Positions 24,470-33,689 of a stretch of DNA of 64,000 nt are shown here, piece by piece. Position 1 is the first letter of the stretch. Every line of letters begins with the position of its first letter. Source of the DNA: Mastigocoleus testarum BC008 (GTDB lineage: Bacteria; Cyanobacteriota; Cyanobacteriia; Cyanobacteriales; Nostocaceae). The notes beneath the pieces were generated by a model that ran no database searches, was not told the DNA's origin, and saw nothing but the letters and a program-made list of their open reading frames with translations. The translations under genes were made by a program, and so were the position numbers. The stretch spans positions 235,866 to 299,865 of the forward strand of contig NZ_LMTZ01000096.1 in the NCBI RefSeq assembly GCF_001456025.1. The letters run 5' to 3'.

Positions 24470-25738
24470 TTAATTAAGTTTTTTGACGAAGAGAGTAATT
24501 TCAAAAGTGGTACCTTCCCCAACGGTACTATCTACACTAATTTGCCCATCATGGGCTTGAATAATTTGTTGAACAATCGCAAGTCCTAAACCGAAGCCAC
24601 CAGAAGATCTAGTTCTTGATGTATCAACGCGATAAAAACGCTCAAAAATATGGGGTAGATTTTCTTGTGGAATTCCAATTCCAGTATCTTTAACTTGGAT
24701 CGATACTCGGCGTGATTGATTAATAATTTCTAATTTAACGCTTCCACCTTGAGGAGTATATTTAAAAGCATTGTCTAATAAATTTTTAATTGCATGGCGC
24801 AAAAGGTCTGCATCTACTTTTAAATTAATTGGTGGAGATGGGAAATCAGTAATAAAATTTAATTCTTCAGTTTTAGCAATGGAATCATATTGAGTCGCTA
24901 ATTCTTTGAACATGTTCACAAGTTCGCAATTTTGTAAATCTTGCGGGTTTAATTTTCCTTCATGGCGAGCTAAGAATAATAAATTACTAATGAGGTTACT
25001 CATAGTTTTGGAAATATCGACAATATTTTCCAATCTTTGACGTGGTTGTTCTGCATTATTCTCTGGAGCAAGCAAACCAACTTGAGCATTACTCAAAATA
25101 GCTGCAACAGGTGCTCTTAACTCATGAGATGCATCAGCAGTAAAACGTTGTAACTGTTCGTACGAGCGTTTGGTTGGTTCCATCGCTAAACCACCAAGAT
25201 ACCAACCAACTACACCAATAAAACCAAGGGTTATTGGTATTCCTAAAGAAAATAATAAGCGCTCCTTTCCTAGTTCTTCTTGTAGTGTTTTCAATGACTG
25301 TGCAACTTGTAAATAACCAATTAATTTTTTGTTTGCTTTAATTTCTAAAGTTAGTTCGCGTTTAAATTGTATTTTTGGAATTAAGTGAGATGGATGATGC
25401 TTAACAGTTCGCAAACCTGGCGATCGAGTTAATTTGAAATTACATGAATAGTCATCATGAGAATTTTTCAATATTCCATGACGATCGTACCAACAGATAT
25501 GTTTAATTCCATTATTTAGGTGCCATTTCCTTCTATAATTAAATTCCCAGTAATCTTCTTGCTTAATATATTCGGTTCTTTTAGTTATCTTTTCGGTTTC
25601 TGACCTGAGTTCTTTATCAAATTTCGAGATTTGATCTTCTAGGCTGAAGAAGTAAATAACAGAACTAAAGACAATCAGAATTAAACCCATCGGTAAAGTA
25701 AACAGATAGGTCAAGCGACGACGACTGCGAGTAAACAT
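24470..25738 (-). CDS. rppB: Sensor histidine kinase, RppB-like
   Basis: The 422-residue protein has an N-terminal membrane helix (about 13-35), a ~130-residue extracytoplasmic sensor region, a second helix (about 165-185), then HisKA with FTADASHELRAPVAAI and a HATPase domain (N box NLLDNAFKYTPQGG, G1 box VKDTGIGIP, F box HIFERFYR, G2 box GGFGLGLAI). The kinase core and the linker MEPTKRSYEQLQRF resemble cyanobacterial RppB (redox or nickel-responsive sensors). The sensor part contains several His, Cys and Tyr residues (IKHICWYDRH), compatible with metal or redox sensing, but this is inference. Its receiver partner is encoded 185 bp upstream. Confidence 0.85.
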   Translation of the reverse strand: MFTRSRRRLTYLFTLPMGLILIVFSSVIYFFSLEDQISKFDKELRSETEKITKRTEYIKQEDYWEFNYRRKWHLNNGIKHICWYDRHGILKNSHDDYSCNFKLTRSPGLRTVKHHPSHLIPKIQFKRELTLEIKANKKLIGYLQVAQSLKTLQEELGKERLLFSLGIPITLGFIGVVGWYLGGLAMEPTKRSYEQLQRFTADASHELRAPVAAILSNAQVGLLAPENNAEQPRQRLENIVDISKTMSNLISNLLFLARHEGKLNPQDLQNCELVNMFKELATQYDSIAKTEELNFITDFPSPPINLKVDADLLRHAIKNLLDNAFKYTPQGGSVKLEIINQSRRVSIQVKDTGIGIPQENLPHIFERFYRVDTSRTRSSGGFGLGLAIVQQIIQAHDGQISVDSTVGEGTTFEITLFVKKLN

Positions 25739-25763
25739 GATTATTTTGGGTTGTTGATTATTA

Positions 25764-25922
<159 letters not shown>

Positions 25923-25923
25923 T

Positions 25924-26598
25924 TCACCCAGGGGTATTCAAGCGATAACCCATACCATATATAGTTTCCAGACAATCCTTAACTCCTACAGACTCTAAAC
26001 GGTGTCGCAATCTTCTGACTAAAGTACTGACAGCATTACTTTCTGGGTGCGTACCCCATTCCCATAGTGTTTGTTCGATTTGGTCGCGCGATAATACTTG
26101 CTTTGGGTGACGCATCAAATATTCCATAAACTGAAATTCACGGGTAGATAATTGCACCCGCGCTTCTCCCCTTTGCAAAACTAAACTATGAAGATGTAAT
26201 TCCAAATCGCCCAGTTTAAGGGTATCACCCTGCCATAATGGCGATCGCCGCCCTAAAGCTCGAACTCTTGCTAATAATTCTATTACATCCACAGGTTTAA
26301 CCAGGTAGTCATCTGCACCAGCATCTAAACCCGTAACTTTATCTTTGGTAGTATCTTTAGCTGTTAACATCAGTACTGGTGAAGTTTTACCGGTCTTGCG
26401 GTAATTATTACACAATGTAACACCACTAACATTAGGTAGCATCCAATCTAAAATTAATAGATCGTATTCTTTTTGAGCCAGTAATAGTTGGGCTGTTTCC
26501 CCATCTTCAACAGCATCAACAATATGTCCAACTCCCGATAAAGCTGCATGGAGTGGCTCTAACTGCCTGGGATCGTCTTCTACCAGTAGAATTATCAT
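25924..26598 (-). CDS. rppA: OmpR-family response regulator, RppA-like
   Basis: The 224-residue regulator has a receiver domain (acidic pair EDD at 7-9, phospho-acceptor Asp in LLILDWMLP at about 51, Lys in DYLVKPVD) and a C-terminal winged helix (about 130-222, ending ETIYGMGYRL). Blocks such as LILDWMLPNVSG and the ARVRALGRRSPLWQGD hinge match the cyanobacterial RppA family as I remember it. It is transcribed ahead of the kinase gene. The upstream region is shared with the divergent small membrane gene at 26656, leaving only 57 bp between the start codons. Confidence 0.86.
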   Translation of the reverse strand: MIILLVEDDPRQLEPLHAALSGVGHIVDAVEDGETAQLLLAQKEYDLLILDWMLPNVSGVTLCNNYRKTGKTSPVLMLTAKDTTKDKVTGLDAGADDYLVKPVDVIELLARVRALGRRSPLWQGDTLKLGDLELHLHSLVLQRGEARVQLSTREFQFMEYLMRHPKQVLSRDQIEQTLWEWGTHPESNAVSTLVRRLRHRLESVGVKDCLETIYGMGYRLNTPG

Positions 26599-26655
26599 AG
26601 ATATGATTGTTTGCTTGGATACTTGGTTGGGAATATTTCTCTAATTTTTAGAATA

Positions 26656-27060
26656 ATGCTTCAATCTCGATGGTTACATTTAATGAAATATTTTCAATAT
26701 TTCAGGTTAGGGTTTTGGTTGTCATTACCGCTATTAGGAATAGTTTTTTGGTTCTTTTGTGGTTGGATGACACAAGAACTTTTAATTAATTTATCTAATG
26801 AGGATATCAAGCCAGAAATATCTGTTGAGCCACAAAGTAAATCATACTTACAACAGTTCTCATCAATTGTGTTACAGGTCAATTCTGGGAAAGGTTTTTC
26901 CACGGTGACAGCAACAAAAGAAATCAGAGGTGAAAAAACTAGAGGTGTGAAAAAAATCGAATTTCAACTGTTTACTACTGACTTACAAGAAATAGAAGCA
27001 GAAATAGCTAAAGAATTAGAATTACCACGAAGAAAAGTCAGACAATTACTTGTGAATTGA
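26656..27060 (+). CDS. Small membrane-anchored protein, unknown function
   Basis: I do not recognise this protein. From the ATG at 26656 it has 134 residues: a short basic/aromatic N-terminus, one strong membrane helix (LGFWLSLPLLGIVFWFFCGW), and a soluble C-terminal domain ending with a helix (EIEAEIAKELELPRRKVRQLL). An upstream in-frame TTG at 26611 would add 15 residues but overlaps the promoter region of the divergent regulator. No convincing ribosome-binding site is visible for any of the starts. Its divergent pairing with the RppA-like gene hints at regulation by it. Confidence 0.6.
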   Translation: MLQSRWLHLMKYFQYFRLGFWLSLPLLGIVFWFFCGWMTQELLINLSNEDIKPEISVEPQSKSYLQQFSSIVLQVNSGKGFSTVTATKEIRGEKTRGVKKIEFQLFTTDLQEIEAEIAKELELPRRKVRQLLVN

Positions 27061-27219
27061 TTAAATTTGCCATTTTTTAAGAATTTATTAATTTTTTGAT
27101 TCCCAATCCCTAATACCCAGTTCCTAACACCCATTAATAAATTTCTTCAATGTTTTACTGCATTTTGGTAAGTTAATAAATAATGAAGAAAATCGCAGTA
27201 AAGCACACAAGGTGTTATT

Positions 27220-28398
27220 TTGAGCAAGCAAAATCAGGGTATCTCTGCCCACGGTGGTCAGTTGGTTAATCGTGTTGCGACACCAGAACAAAAACAAGAG
27301 TTTGTTTCTAAAGCTGAATATTTACCGCGAGTTCAACTTGACGCGAGAGCGGTTTCCGACCTGGAAATGATTGCGATTGGTGGCTTTAGCCCTTTAACTG
27401 GTTTTATGAACCAAGCGGACTACGACCGAGTTGTAACTGAAATGCGATTGGCTGATGGTACTGTATGGTCAATTCCTATCACCCTGTCAGTTACGGAAGA
27501 AATAGCCGCACAACTCGAAGAAGGTAGCTACGTTCGCCTTGACGATCCTAGCGGTCGGTATATTGGGGTACTAAAACTAAGTGAAAAGTATCACTACGAC
27601 AAAAAGCGAGAAGCAATTAATGTTTATGGTACCGACGAAGAAAAACATCCTGGTGTAAAGGTAGTTTACAATCAAGGTTCTGTAAATTTGGCAGGTGATG
27701 TGTGGCTATTGCAACGCGACCCCCATCCCCAGTTTCCTAAGTATCAAATCGATCCTGCCGAATCTCGGAAAATGTTTTTGGAAAAGGGTTGGAAAACCGT
27801 TGTTGGTTTCCAAACTCGCAATCCCATTCACCGTGCCCATGAGTATATCCAGAAATGCGCTCTAGAAACTGTTGATGGCTTATTTCTACATCCGTTGGTC
27901 GGAGCAACCAAATCAGATGATATTCCGGCTGATGTGCGGATGCGCTGCTACGAAATTTTATTAGAAGGATATTACCCCGCAAATCGAGTAATTTTGGCGA
28001 TTAATCCTGCTGCAATGCGGTATGCTGGTCCTAGAGAAGCAATTTTCCACGCCTTAGTTCGGAAGAATTATGGTTGTACCCATTTCATTGTTGGGCGCGA
28101 TCATGCTGGGGTGGGTGATTATTACGGCACTTATGATGCTCAACACATTTTTGATAAATTTTCTCCCGAAGAATTGGGGATCGTGCCAATGAAATTTGAG
28201 CATGCCTTCTTCTGCACGCGCACCAAACAGATGGCAACATCTAAGACCAGTCCTAGTACTCCAGAAGAGCGGATTCACCTCTCTGGAACCAAGGTACGAG
28301 AAATGTTGCGTCGCGGAGATTCACCACCAGCAGAGTTTTCCCGTCCGGAGGTAGCGGCAGAATTGGTTAGGGCGATGCAAGTAGCAATTAATGCTTAA
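27220..28398 (+). CDS. sat: Sulfate adenylyltransferase (ATP sulfurylase)
   Basis: The enzyme makes adenosine 5'-phosphosulfate from ATP and sulfate, the first step of assimilatory sulfate reduction. The 392-residue protein shows the PUA-like N-terminal domain, QTRNPIHRAHEY (the nucleotidyl-transferase HxxH motif), GATKSDDIPADVRM, and GRDHAGVGDYYG. The start is a TTG at 27220 preceded by AAGGTG about 6 bases upstream; the first residues (MSKQNQGISAHGG) fit the family N-terminus. It is monocistronic here. Confidence 0.96.
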   Translation: MSKQNQGISAHGGQLVNRVATPEQKQEFVSKAEYLPRVQLDARAVSDLEMIAIGGFSPLTGFMNQADYDRVVTEMRLADGTVWSIPITLSVTEEIAAQLEEGSYVRLDDPSGRYIGVLKLSEKYHYDKKREAINVYGTDEEKHPGVKVVYNQGSVNLAGDVWLLQRDPHPQFPKYQIDPAESRKMFLEKGWKTVVGFQTRNPIHRAHEYIQKCALETVDGLFLHPLVGATKSDDIPADVRMRCYEILLEGYYPANRVILAINPAAMRYAGPREAIFHALVRKNYGCTHFIVGRDHAGVGDYYGTYDAQHIFDKFSPEELGIVPMKFEHAFFCTRTKQMATSKTSPSTPEERIHLSGTKVREMLRRGDSPPAEFSRPEVAAELVRAMQVAINA

Positions 28399-28496
28399 AT
28401 AAAAATCTGCTACAAAAACAGTATATTGTCTGGCTTTACACGACAGACTACAGCCCTTTAAGCTGATACCTGATAGATTGAGGGCACAGAAGCTGG

Positions 28497-30701
28497 ATGA
28501 TGAAGCGGCGCACGTTTTTGCAACGGTTTGGCTCTATACTTGCGGCGGTGGGGATAGCTGAAGCTGAATGGTTATCCTGGGGGAATCCCTACTATCAAGC
28601 TTTGGCACAACCCACATCGCGAAAGTTAGCTTTATTGGTTGGTATCAATCAATATCCAAACATTCCCCCACTAGGTGGTTGTCTAACAGATCTGGAATTA
28701 CAAAAAGAACTTTTGATTCATCGATTTGGTTTCCAGCCGTCAGATATTTTATGTTTAAGTGATGAAGAAGCTACTAGGGATGGAATTGAGACAGCTTTTA
28801 TCGAGCATCTCATAGATCAATCAAAAGCCGGTGATGCGGTTGTCTTTCACTTTAGTGGTTATGGCAGTCGCGTGAAACAAGGTGCATTGATTGGAACAAC
28901 CGAAAATGCCCTAGTACCCGTCGATTATTCTTCGCAGGATGGAGAAACTGTTGATTATTTATTGGTAGATACGCTGTTTTTGTTATTGCGATCGCTACCA
29001 ACAGAAAGCGCAATTGCAGTTTTGGATACAAGCTTTTATGCTCAGCAAGCCACCCTACCAAATGGTTTGCTGATTCGTGCGACTGAAACTTCACCACAAG
29101 CAGCATTAGCAGAATCAGAAGTTGATTTTCAAAAGCAACTCAGAAATCGAATTGTAACCAAAGATTCACTAGCACTAGTTGCAGCATCAACTCCCAAGCA
29201 ATCAGCTAGAGAAATTTTATGTTCTGGATTTAGTGCTGGTTTATTTACCTACGCATTAACCCAATATTTATGGGAAACTGTTGAGCCGAAAGCTATTCAA
29301 TTCAGTCTTTCCCATCTTGGTAGTACAATTGAGCGCATAGGTTCCCGGCAACAACCAGCAATATTGGACGGGCAAAAAAGTCAATTTAAAGAACGAATCA
29401 GGGATAACTTATTAGCAACAACCTCTACAGGTGCAGAAGGAGCAATTACATCAGTTGAAGAGGAAGGTAAAAACTGCGAGATATTTTTAGCCGGGATACC
29501 GCCACAAGTTCTTGAATGCTACGAAAATCATTCTCGGTTCAAGGTTATTAGCGATGAAGAAACCGATCTAGAATTAGTGTTGCGATCGCGCAGTGGTTTG
29601 AGAGGAAAAGCTCAAATTGCTAGTATGGATAACCGCCAAATTAACCCTTCCCTAGAAGTTGGGCAACTAATTCAAGAATCAGTCAGAATTGTATCTCGTA
29701 ATATTGATTTAACCATTGCCCTAGATAATTCCTTAGAAAGAATTGAACGGGTAGATGCAACTAGTGCATTTTCGGCATTTGAGGATGTATCAACTGTAAT
29801 TGCCAAAGAACAACCTGCTGACTATGTTTTTGGTAAATTACCAGCAGCATATAGTAGAGATTCATCTGGTGTATCCTCAATGACATCTCCTAGTCGCTAT
29901 GGTTTCTTTTCTTTGGGAGGAAAACAAATTCCCAACACCATTGGTGAAGAAGGAGAAGTAGTAAAACTTGCAGTACAGCGTTTAGCACCGAAGTTAAAAA
30001 ATTTGCTCGCAGCCAAACTGTGGCGACTTACAGATAATGAAGCCTCATCTTGTTTGCAAGTCAAAGCAAGTATGGAAATCAATAACGGTATATCACCCCG
30101 CATGGTAATGCAGCAAAAAACCGGGCGAAATTTAGAACCTCAAAAAAACTTGTCCAATCAAAGTGGTAATCGAGCTAGCAGTGAAGGTATTCCCACCGTA
30201 CCCATCGGTTCTAGAATGCAATATCGCGTGCAAAATCAAGGTGAAATTCCCTTGTACTTGATTTTGCTTGGTTTAGATACCAGCAAAAACGCTGTTGCTC
30301 TTTATCCTTGGGATGAGATTGAGGAAGATGACGCTTCACAAACAAAGCCAGTACTTCGGGATATAAAGGTCGAGCCAGGAGAAACCCGCGTAATTCCCCA
30401 AAGTACTGCTGGATTTGAATGGGTAGCAAAAGGATTAGTTTCTTGGTGTGAAACCCAGCTAGTTTTTAGTACTTCTCCCTTCAGCAAAAGTCTTAAAGCC
30501 TTGGAAAATAGCAAGCATTCTGGAGCCAAACAAGAACGAGTATTAGCATTGTTAAACCCATTGGAAGTCGCAGAAGCAATGCTGCTCGATTTGCATAATG
30601 CGAGTAATGAAGGGGTGGAACCTAGTAGTAGTAATGTTGACTCTTACATACTCAACGTTAACAATTGGGCTGGTCTGAGCTTTGTTTACCAAGTAGTTTA
30701 A
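28497..30701 (+). CDS. Caspase-fold (C14, orthocaspase-type) protein with replaced catalytic dyad and DUF4384-like C-terminus
   Basis: The 734-residue protein begins with a twin-arginine-like signal (KRRTFLQRFG) and a p20 caspase fold (RKLALLVGINQYPN to about residue 270). The usual catalytic His of the HFSGHGS motif is Tyr122 (HFSGYGS), and the usual Cys of the DxC motif is Ser179 (VLDTSFYA), so it is predicted to be proteolytically inactive. Such Tyr/Ser variants are known among cyanobacterial orthocaspases. Near residues 580-650 a segment with IPLYLILLGLDTSKNAVALYP matches the DUF4384 type often joined to these proteins. The ATG at 28497 is followed by a second Met; the gene ends before a strong hairpin. 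Confidence 0.9.
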   Translation: MMKRRTFLQRFGSILAAVGIAEAEWLSWGNPYYQALAQPTSRKLALLVGINQYPNIPPLGGCLTDLELQKELLIHRFGFQPSDILCLSDEEATRDGIETAFIEHLIDQSKAGDAVVFHFSGYGSRVKQGALIGTTENALVPVDYSSQDGETVDYLLVDTLFLLLRSLPTESAIAVLDTSFYAQQATLPNGLLIRATETSPQAALAESEVDFQKQLRNRIVTKDSLALVAASTPKQSAREILCSGFSAGLFTYALTQYLWETVEPKAIQFSLSHLGSTIERIGSRQQPAILDGQKSQFKERIRDNLLATTSTGAEGAITSVEEEGKNCEIFLAGIPPQVLECYENHSRFKVISDEETDLELVLRSRSGLRGKAQIASMDNRQINPSLEVGQLIQESVRIVSRNIDLTIALDNSLERIERVDATSAFSAFEDVSTVIAKEQPADYVFGKLPAAYSRDSSGVSSMTSPSRYGFFSLGGKQIPNTIGEEGEVVKLAVQRLAPKLKNLLAAKLWRLTDNEASSCLQVKASMEINNGISPRMVMQQKTGRNLEPQKNLSNQSGNRASSEGIPTVPIGSRMQYRVQNQGEIPLYLILLGLDTSKNAVALYPWDEIEEDDASQTKPVLRDIKVEPGETRVIPQSTAGFEWVAKGLVSWCETQLVFSTSPFSKSLKALENSKHSGAKQERVLALLNPLEVAEAMLLDLHNASNEGVEPSSSNVDSYILNVNNWAGLSFVYQVV

Positions 30702-30719
30702 CTAAAGAATCTAAAACAT

Positions 30720-30740
30720 CCCCGGTTGATAAAACCGGGG
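30720..30740 (+). terminator. Hairpin downstream of the orthocaspase-like gene
   Basis: CCCCGGTT at 30720-30727 pairs perfectly with AACCGGGG at 30733-30740 around a 5-base loop, 19 bp after the stop codon. A T-run is missing, so it is either a factor-assisted terminator or an RNA-stabilising hairpin. The rest of the spacer to 31079 is AT-rich, apart from a GC-richer patch with small repeats at 30990-31075. Confidence 0.6.
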
Positions 30741-31079
30741 TATAAGGCACGGATATTCTCAAATAGATGAGCAAAATTATTTATATATTTACTATTAAAT
30801 TGTATTGAAAGTTATTTGTTTAGCTTTCTTTTCTTTTTTCCTCCTCCAAACAAATATTAAATTAATTTTTCAAATACTTGTGATTGCACTTCTCTAGTTG
30901 TGTCAGCACCCTGTCTATCTTCAATGTTCAATCCATTTACTTAGATAATTTTGAAATAACAGATTCTGAATTTTGAATTTTACTTCTCCCAGACGCAGTC
31001 TGTTTTGTTAGCAAAGGGTGTCCGTAGGACATCTTCTAACTTTTTACTTTTTACTTTTTACTTACGCATAGCGCCACAT

Positions 31080-31772
31080 TTACTTTTTCTTATGAGAATT
31101 TGGATCTCGGTGCGGGGGTGTATCAGCATAAAGCTGTTGGCGTCCGTTATGAACAATTCGCAACATATCATCTAATTCTTGTTCGATATTTGCCAGCACA
31201 TTATCCGCATAATTATCTGCACCCTGGGCAATTTCATCAGCTTCTGCGATCGCTTGACGTCGCATCTCATCAATTTCTTGCTGACAAATACGCCGTTTGC
31301 GATCAATTTCAGCAAGAGTTTCTTCCATCATTGCTTCACACTCTTGTTGTACCTGATGTTGAATTTTTTCTGCTTCTCGTTCTGCTTGTCTGATAATGTC
31401 GCTTTCATCCAAAATTTGGGCTCTTTTGGCTTGAGCAGCATCAACTATTTGTTGTCCGTATTCTTCAGCCTGTAACAGCACTTCTTCTTTTTGTTGAAGG
31501 ATTGCTAATGCTTCTTGAAAAGCTGCTGGTAAAGAAACCCTGACAAAATCAAGTTGTTCGAGTAACTTCTCTTCATCGATTAAAGTGCGTTTTGTCAAAG
31601 GGATACGTGGACTTGCAAGAACAATTTCCTCTATACGATTGAGTTCTTGTTGAATATCTAAGTTTCCTTGTCGCTGAGAGTTGGGGTAAGACTCTCCTGG
31701 GGAAAACTCTTGTGGTGGGGGATTGTTTCCGTTTTGATTGTATTCGAAATCGAATTGTTGTGGCTGTAGCAT
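31080..31772 (-). CDS. DivIVA-like coiled-coil protein
   Basis: The 230-residue protein has a Gln/Pro-rich N-terminus, then a long, charged coiled coil (about 90-205) rich in Glu, Gln and Ala, with a segment LDIQQELNRIEEIVLASPRIPLTKRTLIDEEKLLEQLDFVRVSLP typical of a conserved cyanobacterial protein annotated as DivIVA-domain or ATP-synthase-b-like. The residues just quoted are in pieces; the core is RIPLTKRTLIDE. It has no membrane helix. The gene starts inside the 3' end of coaD, with a 115 bp out-of-frame overlap, so translation is probably coupled. Its role (possibly cell shape or septum) is inference. Confidence 0.75.
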   Translation of the reverse strand: MLQPQQFDFEYNQNGNNPPPQEFSPGESYPNSQRQGNLDIQQELNRIEEIVLASPRIPLTKRTLIDEEKLLEQLDFVRVSLPAAFQEALAILQQKEEVLLQAEEYGQQIVDAAQAKRAQILDESDIIRQAEREAEKIQHQVQQECEAMMEETLAEIDRKRRICQQEIDEMRRQAIAEADEIAQGADNYADNVLANIEQELDDMLRIVHNGRQQLYADTPPHRDPNSHKKK

Positions 31773-32233
31773 TGGGAGACTTCTAGCGCAACGTGGGCTG
31801 GGACGAGATGATCTATAGAACCACCGAATCTTGCAATTTCTTTTACCACACTACTACTTAAAAAACTATACTCATTTGATGTGGCAAGAAAAACTGTTTC
31901 AATTTCTGTGGATAGAGTTTTATTAGTGTGCGCCATTTGGAGTTCAACTTCAAAATCTGAAATTGCTCGCAAACCCCGTAATAAAACTTGGGCATTTCGC
32001 ATATGAGCATAATTTACAGTTAAACCTTCAAAAGCATCCACCTCTACATTATGGAGATGTGACACAGAAATACGGATTAGTTCTAGTCTTCGTTGCACTG
32101 AAAATAAAGGCGTTTTATTTGGATTTCGCAGTACGGCTACTATAACTTTTTCAAATAACTTCGACCCACGTTCAATAATATCAAGGTGTCCGAACGTAAT
32201 TGGATCAAAACTTCCTGGGTAAACGGAAATCAC
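31658..32233 (-). CDS. coaD: Phosphopantetheine adenylyltransferase
   Basis: CoaD transfers AMP from ATP to 4'-phosphopantetheine in coenzyme A synthesis. The 191-residue product begins with the family signature YPGSFDPITFGHLDIIERG, which contains the T/HxGH nucleotidyltransferase motif, and shows RGLRAISDFEVELQM and the SSSVVKEIARFGG segment. The start is a GTG at 32233. Bacterial CoaD is usually about 160 residues; here the last ~30 residues form a polar extension that is encoded in the region overlapping the DivIVA-like gene. The enzyme core is complete. Confidence 0.95.
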   Translation of the reverse strand: MISVYPGSFDPITFGHLDIIERGSKLFEKVIVAVLRNPNKTPLFSVQRRLELIRISVSHLHNVEVDAFEGLTVNYAHMRNAQVLLRGLRAISDFEVELQMAHTNKTLSTEIETVFLATSNEYSFLSSSVVKEIARFGGSIDHLVPAHVALEVSQCYSHNNSISNTIKTETIPHHKSFPQESLTPTLSDKET

Positions 32234-32332
32234 GATTGTAGTGCCTCAACGTTGCTGAGGTGATTATATCGAACCTTACTTTGGATCCTACTTAACAGCT
32301 ATTTTTATTTACACAAGATCGTATTTGTTACC

Positions 32333-32398
32333 GATTGCTCATTATTTATTACTTATTATTTATTACTTATTATTTATTACTTATTATTTATTACCCAC
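32333..32398. repeat. ATTATTT/ATTACTT heptamer array between coaD and lgt
   Basis: Alternating heptamers ATTACTT and ATTATTT repeat from about 32340 to 32396 in the spacer between the divergent coaD and lgt genes. No other feature was recognised in the 312 bp between the start codons. Confidence 0.85.
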
Positions 32399-32545
32399 TC
32401 ACCGGCAAAGGGATGGCAAGAACATTTAAAGTAATAAATGCACTGATTAAGTTATAAATTCCTTAACTTGAAGTCCAAGTCCCATATCCCATCCAAAAAT
32501 CACACTAAATTAGATAAAGATTATATGGTTATAGGTAATGAAAGT

Positions 32546-33439
32546 ATGGTGATTGATTTTTCTACTTTGCTTCTTGGATTTCAATTTACATCGCCCGGAC
32601 CAATTTTATTTGAAGTTGGACCTTTTACAGTTCGTTGGTATGGTTTATTAATAGCTACAGCAGTACTACTTGGTGTAATCCTGTCTCAGTATTTGGCAAA
32701 ACGACGTAATTTTAACCCTGAATTACTAAGTGACTTAGTAATTTGGTTAGTAATTGCTGCTATTCCATCAGCCCGTCTATACTATGTTTTATTTCAATGG
32801 CAGGAGTATGCTGGTAATCCCGGCGATATAATTGCCATTTGGAGAGGAGGAATTGCTATCCATGGTGCAATCATTGGTGGTTTGATTGCTGCTGTAATCT
32901 TCACCAAACTGAAAAAAGTATCTTTCTGGCAAATGACAGATTTGGTGGCTCCTTCTTTGATATTGGGACAAGCCATTGGGCGCTGGGGTAACTTTTTTAA
33001 CTCCGAAGCTTTTGGCGCTCCTACGGATTTACCTTGGAAACTTTATATCCCACCTGCAAATCGTCCTCCTGCACTTGCAAGCTTTGATTACTTCCATCCG
33101 ACTTTTCTCTATGAATCTCTATGGAATGTAATGGTATTTGCTCTGCTAATAACTTTATTTTTTAAAGGTTTACCAGGTAAGCGCCAACTAAAAACTGGCA
33201 CTATATTTCTGGTATATTTGGTTGCTTACAGTTTGGGACGCCTGTGGATTGAAGGACTGCGAACTGATAGCTTAATGTTGGGACCACTAAGAGTTGCTCA
33301 AATTATTAGTCTAGTAGAAATTCTTTTGGGCGTACTTGGCTTGGTTTGGCTTTATTACTTGAAGCGTCCTTTACCAGATGTTGTCTCCACATCCACACTC
33401 ATGAATGAAGATAAAGAAGTAGAACGGATGGGTCGTTGA
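32546..33439 (+). CDS. lgt: Prolipoprotein diacylglyceryl transferase
   Basis: Lgt attaches diacylglycerol to the lipobox cysteine of prolipoproteins in the inner membrane. From ATG 32546 the protein has 297 residues with seven hydrophobic helices, the N-terminal block FTSPGPILFEVGPFTVRWYG, and the catalytic HGAIIGG segment followed by GQAIGRWGNFFNSEAFG (Lgt signature). The open frame continues upstream to a TTG at 32468, but the family N-terminus supports starting at 32546; another ATG exists at 32525. The window encodes several predicted lipoproteins that would be its substrates. Confidence 0.93.
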   Translation: MVIDFSTLLLGFQFTSPGPILFEVGPFTVRWYGLLIATAVLLGVILSQYLAKRRNFNPELLSDLVIWLVIAAIPSARLYYVLFQWQEYAGNPGDIIAIWRGGIAIHGAIIGGLIAAVIFTKLKKVSFWQMTDLVAPSLILGQAIGRWGNFFNSEAFGAPTDLPWKLYIPPANRPPALASFDYFHPTFLYESLWNVMVFALLITLFFKGLPGKRQLKTGTIFLVYLVAYSLGRLWIEGLRTDSLMLGPLRVAQIISLVEILLGVLGLVWLYYLKRPLPDVVSTSTLMNEDKEVERMGR

Positions 33440-33536
33440 CGTAAACATATTATGAGAGCAAAGGATTTAAGAAACAATTGAAATTCTCAATTTTCTTAAT
33501 GAATTCTCTCAGTTACTTCCCTTAGATATAAAAAAT

Positions 33537-33558
33537 GCCCCAGAGTGTTCTCTAGGGC
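33537..33558. terminator. Hairpin between lgt and cobM
   Basis: GCCCCAGAG and CTCTAGGGC form a 9-bp stem with one mismatch and a TGTT loop, about 100 bp after the lgt stop codon. The A-run on the left would give a U-run on a minus-strand transcript, so direction is uncertain. No cobalamin riboswitch was recognised between it and cobM. Confidence 0.4.
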
Positions 33559-33689
33559 TTAACCAGGGTGCATCTACCATATCTCTCTTCTAGATATAAA
33601 TCTCTCATCCGGAAAGTTCTAGAATAAAATTCCAAAAAAAATTTTTCACAGGACTACCGTACTTCAGTATAAAAGTAAAAATACTAATA

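Noticed and set aside
33440..33689. Cobalamin riboswitch before cobM
   Set aside because: The conserved B12-box pattern was not found; only a mismatched hairpin is visible.
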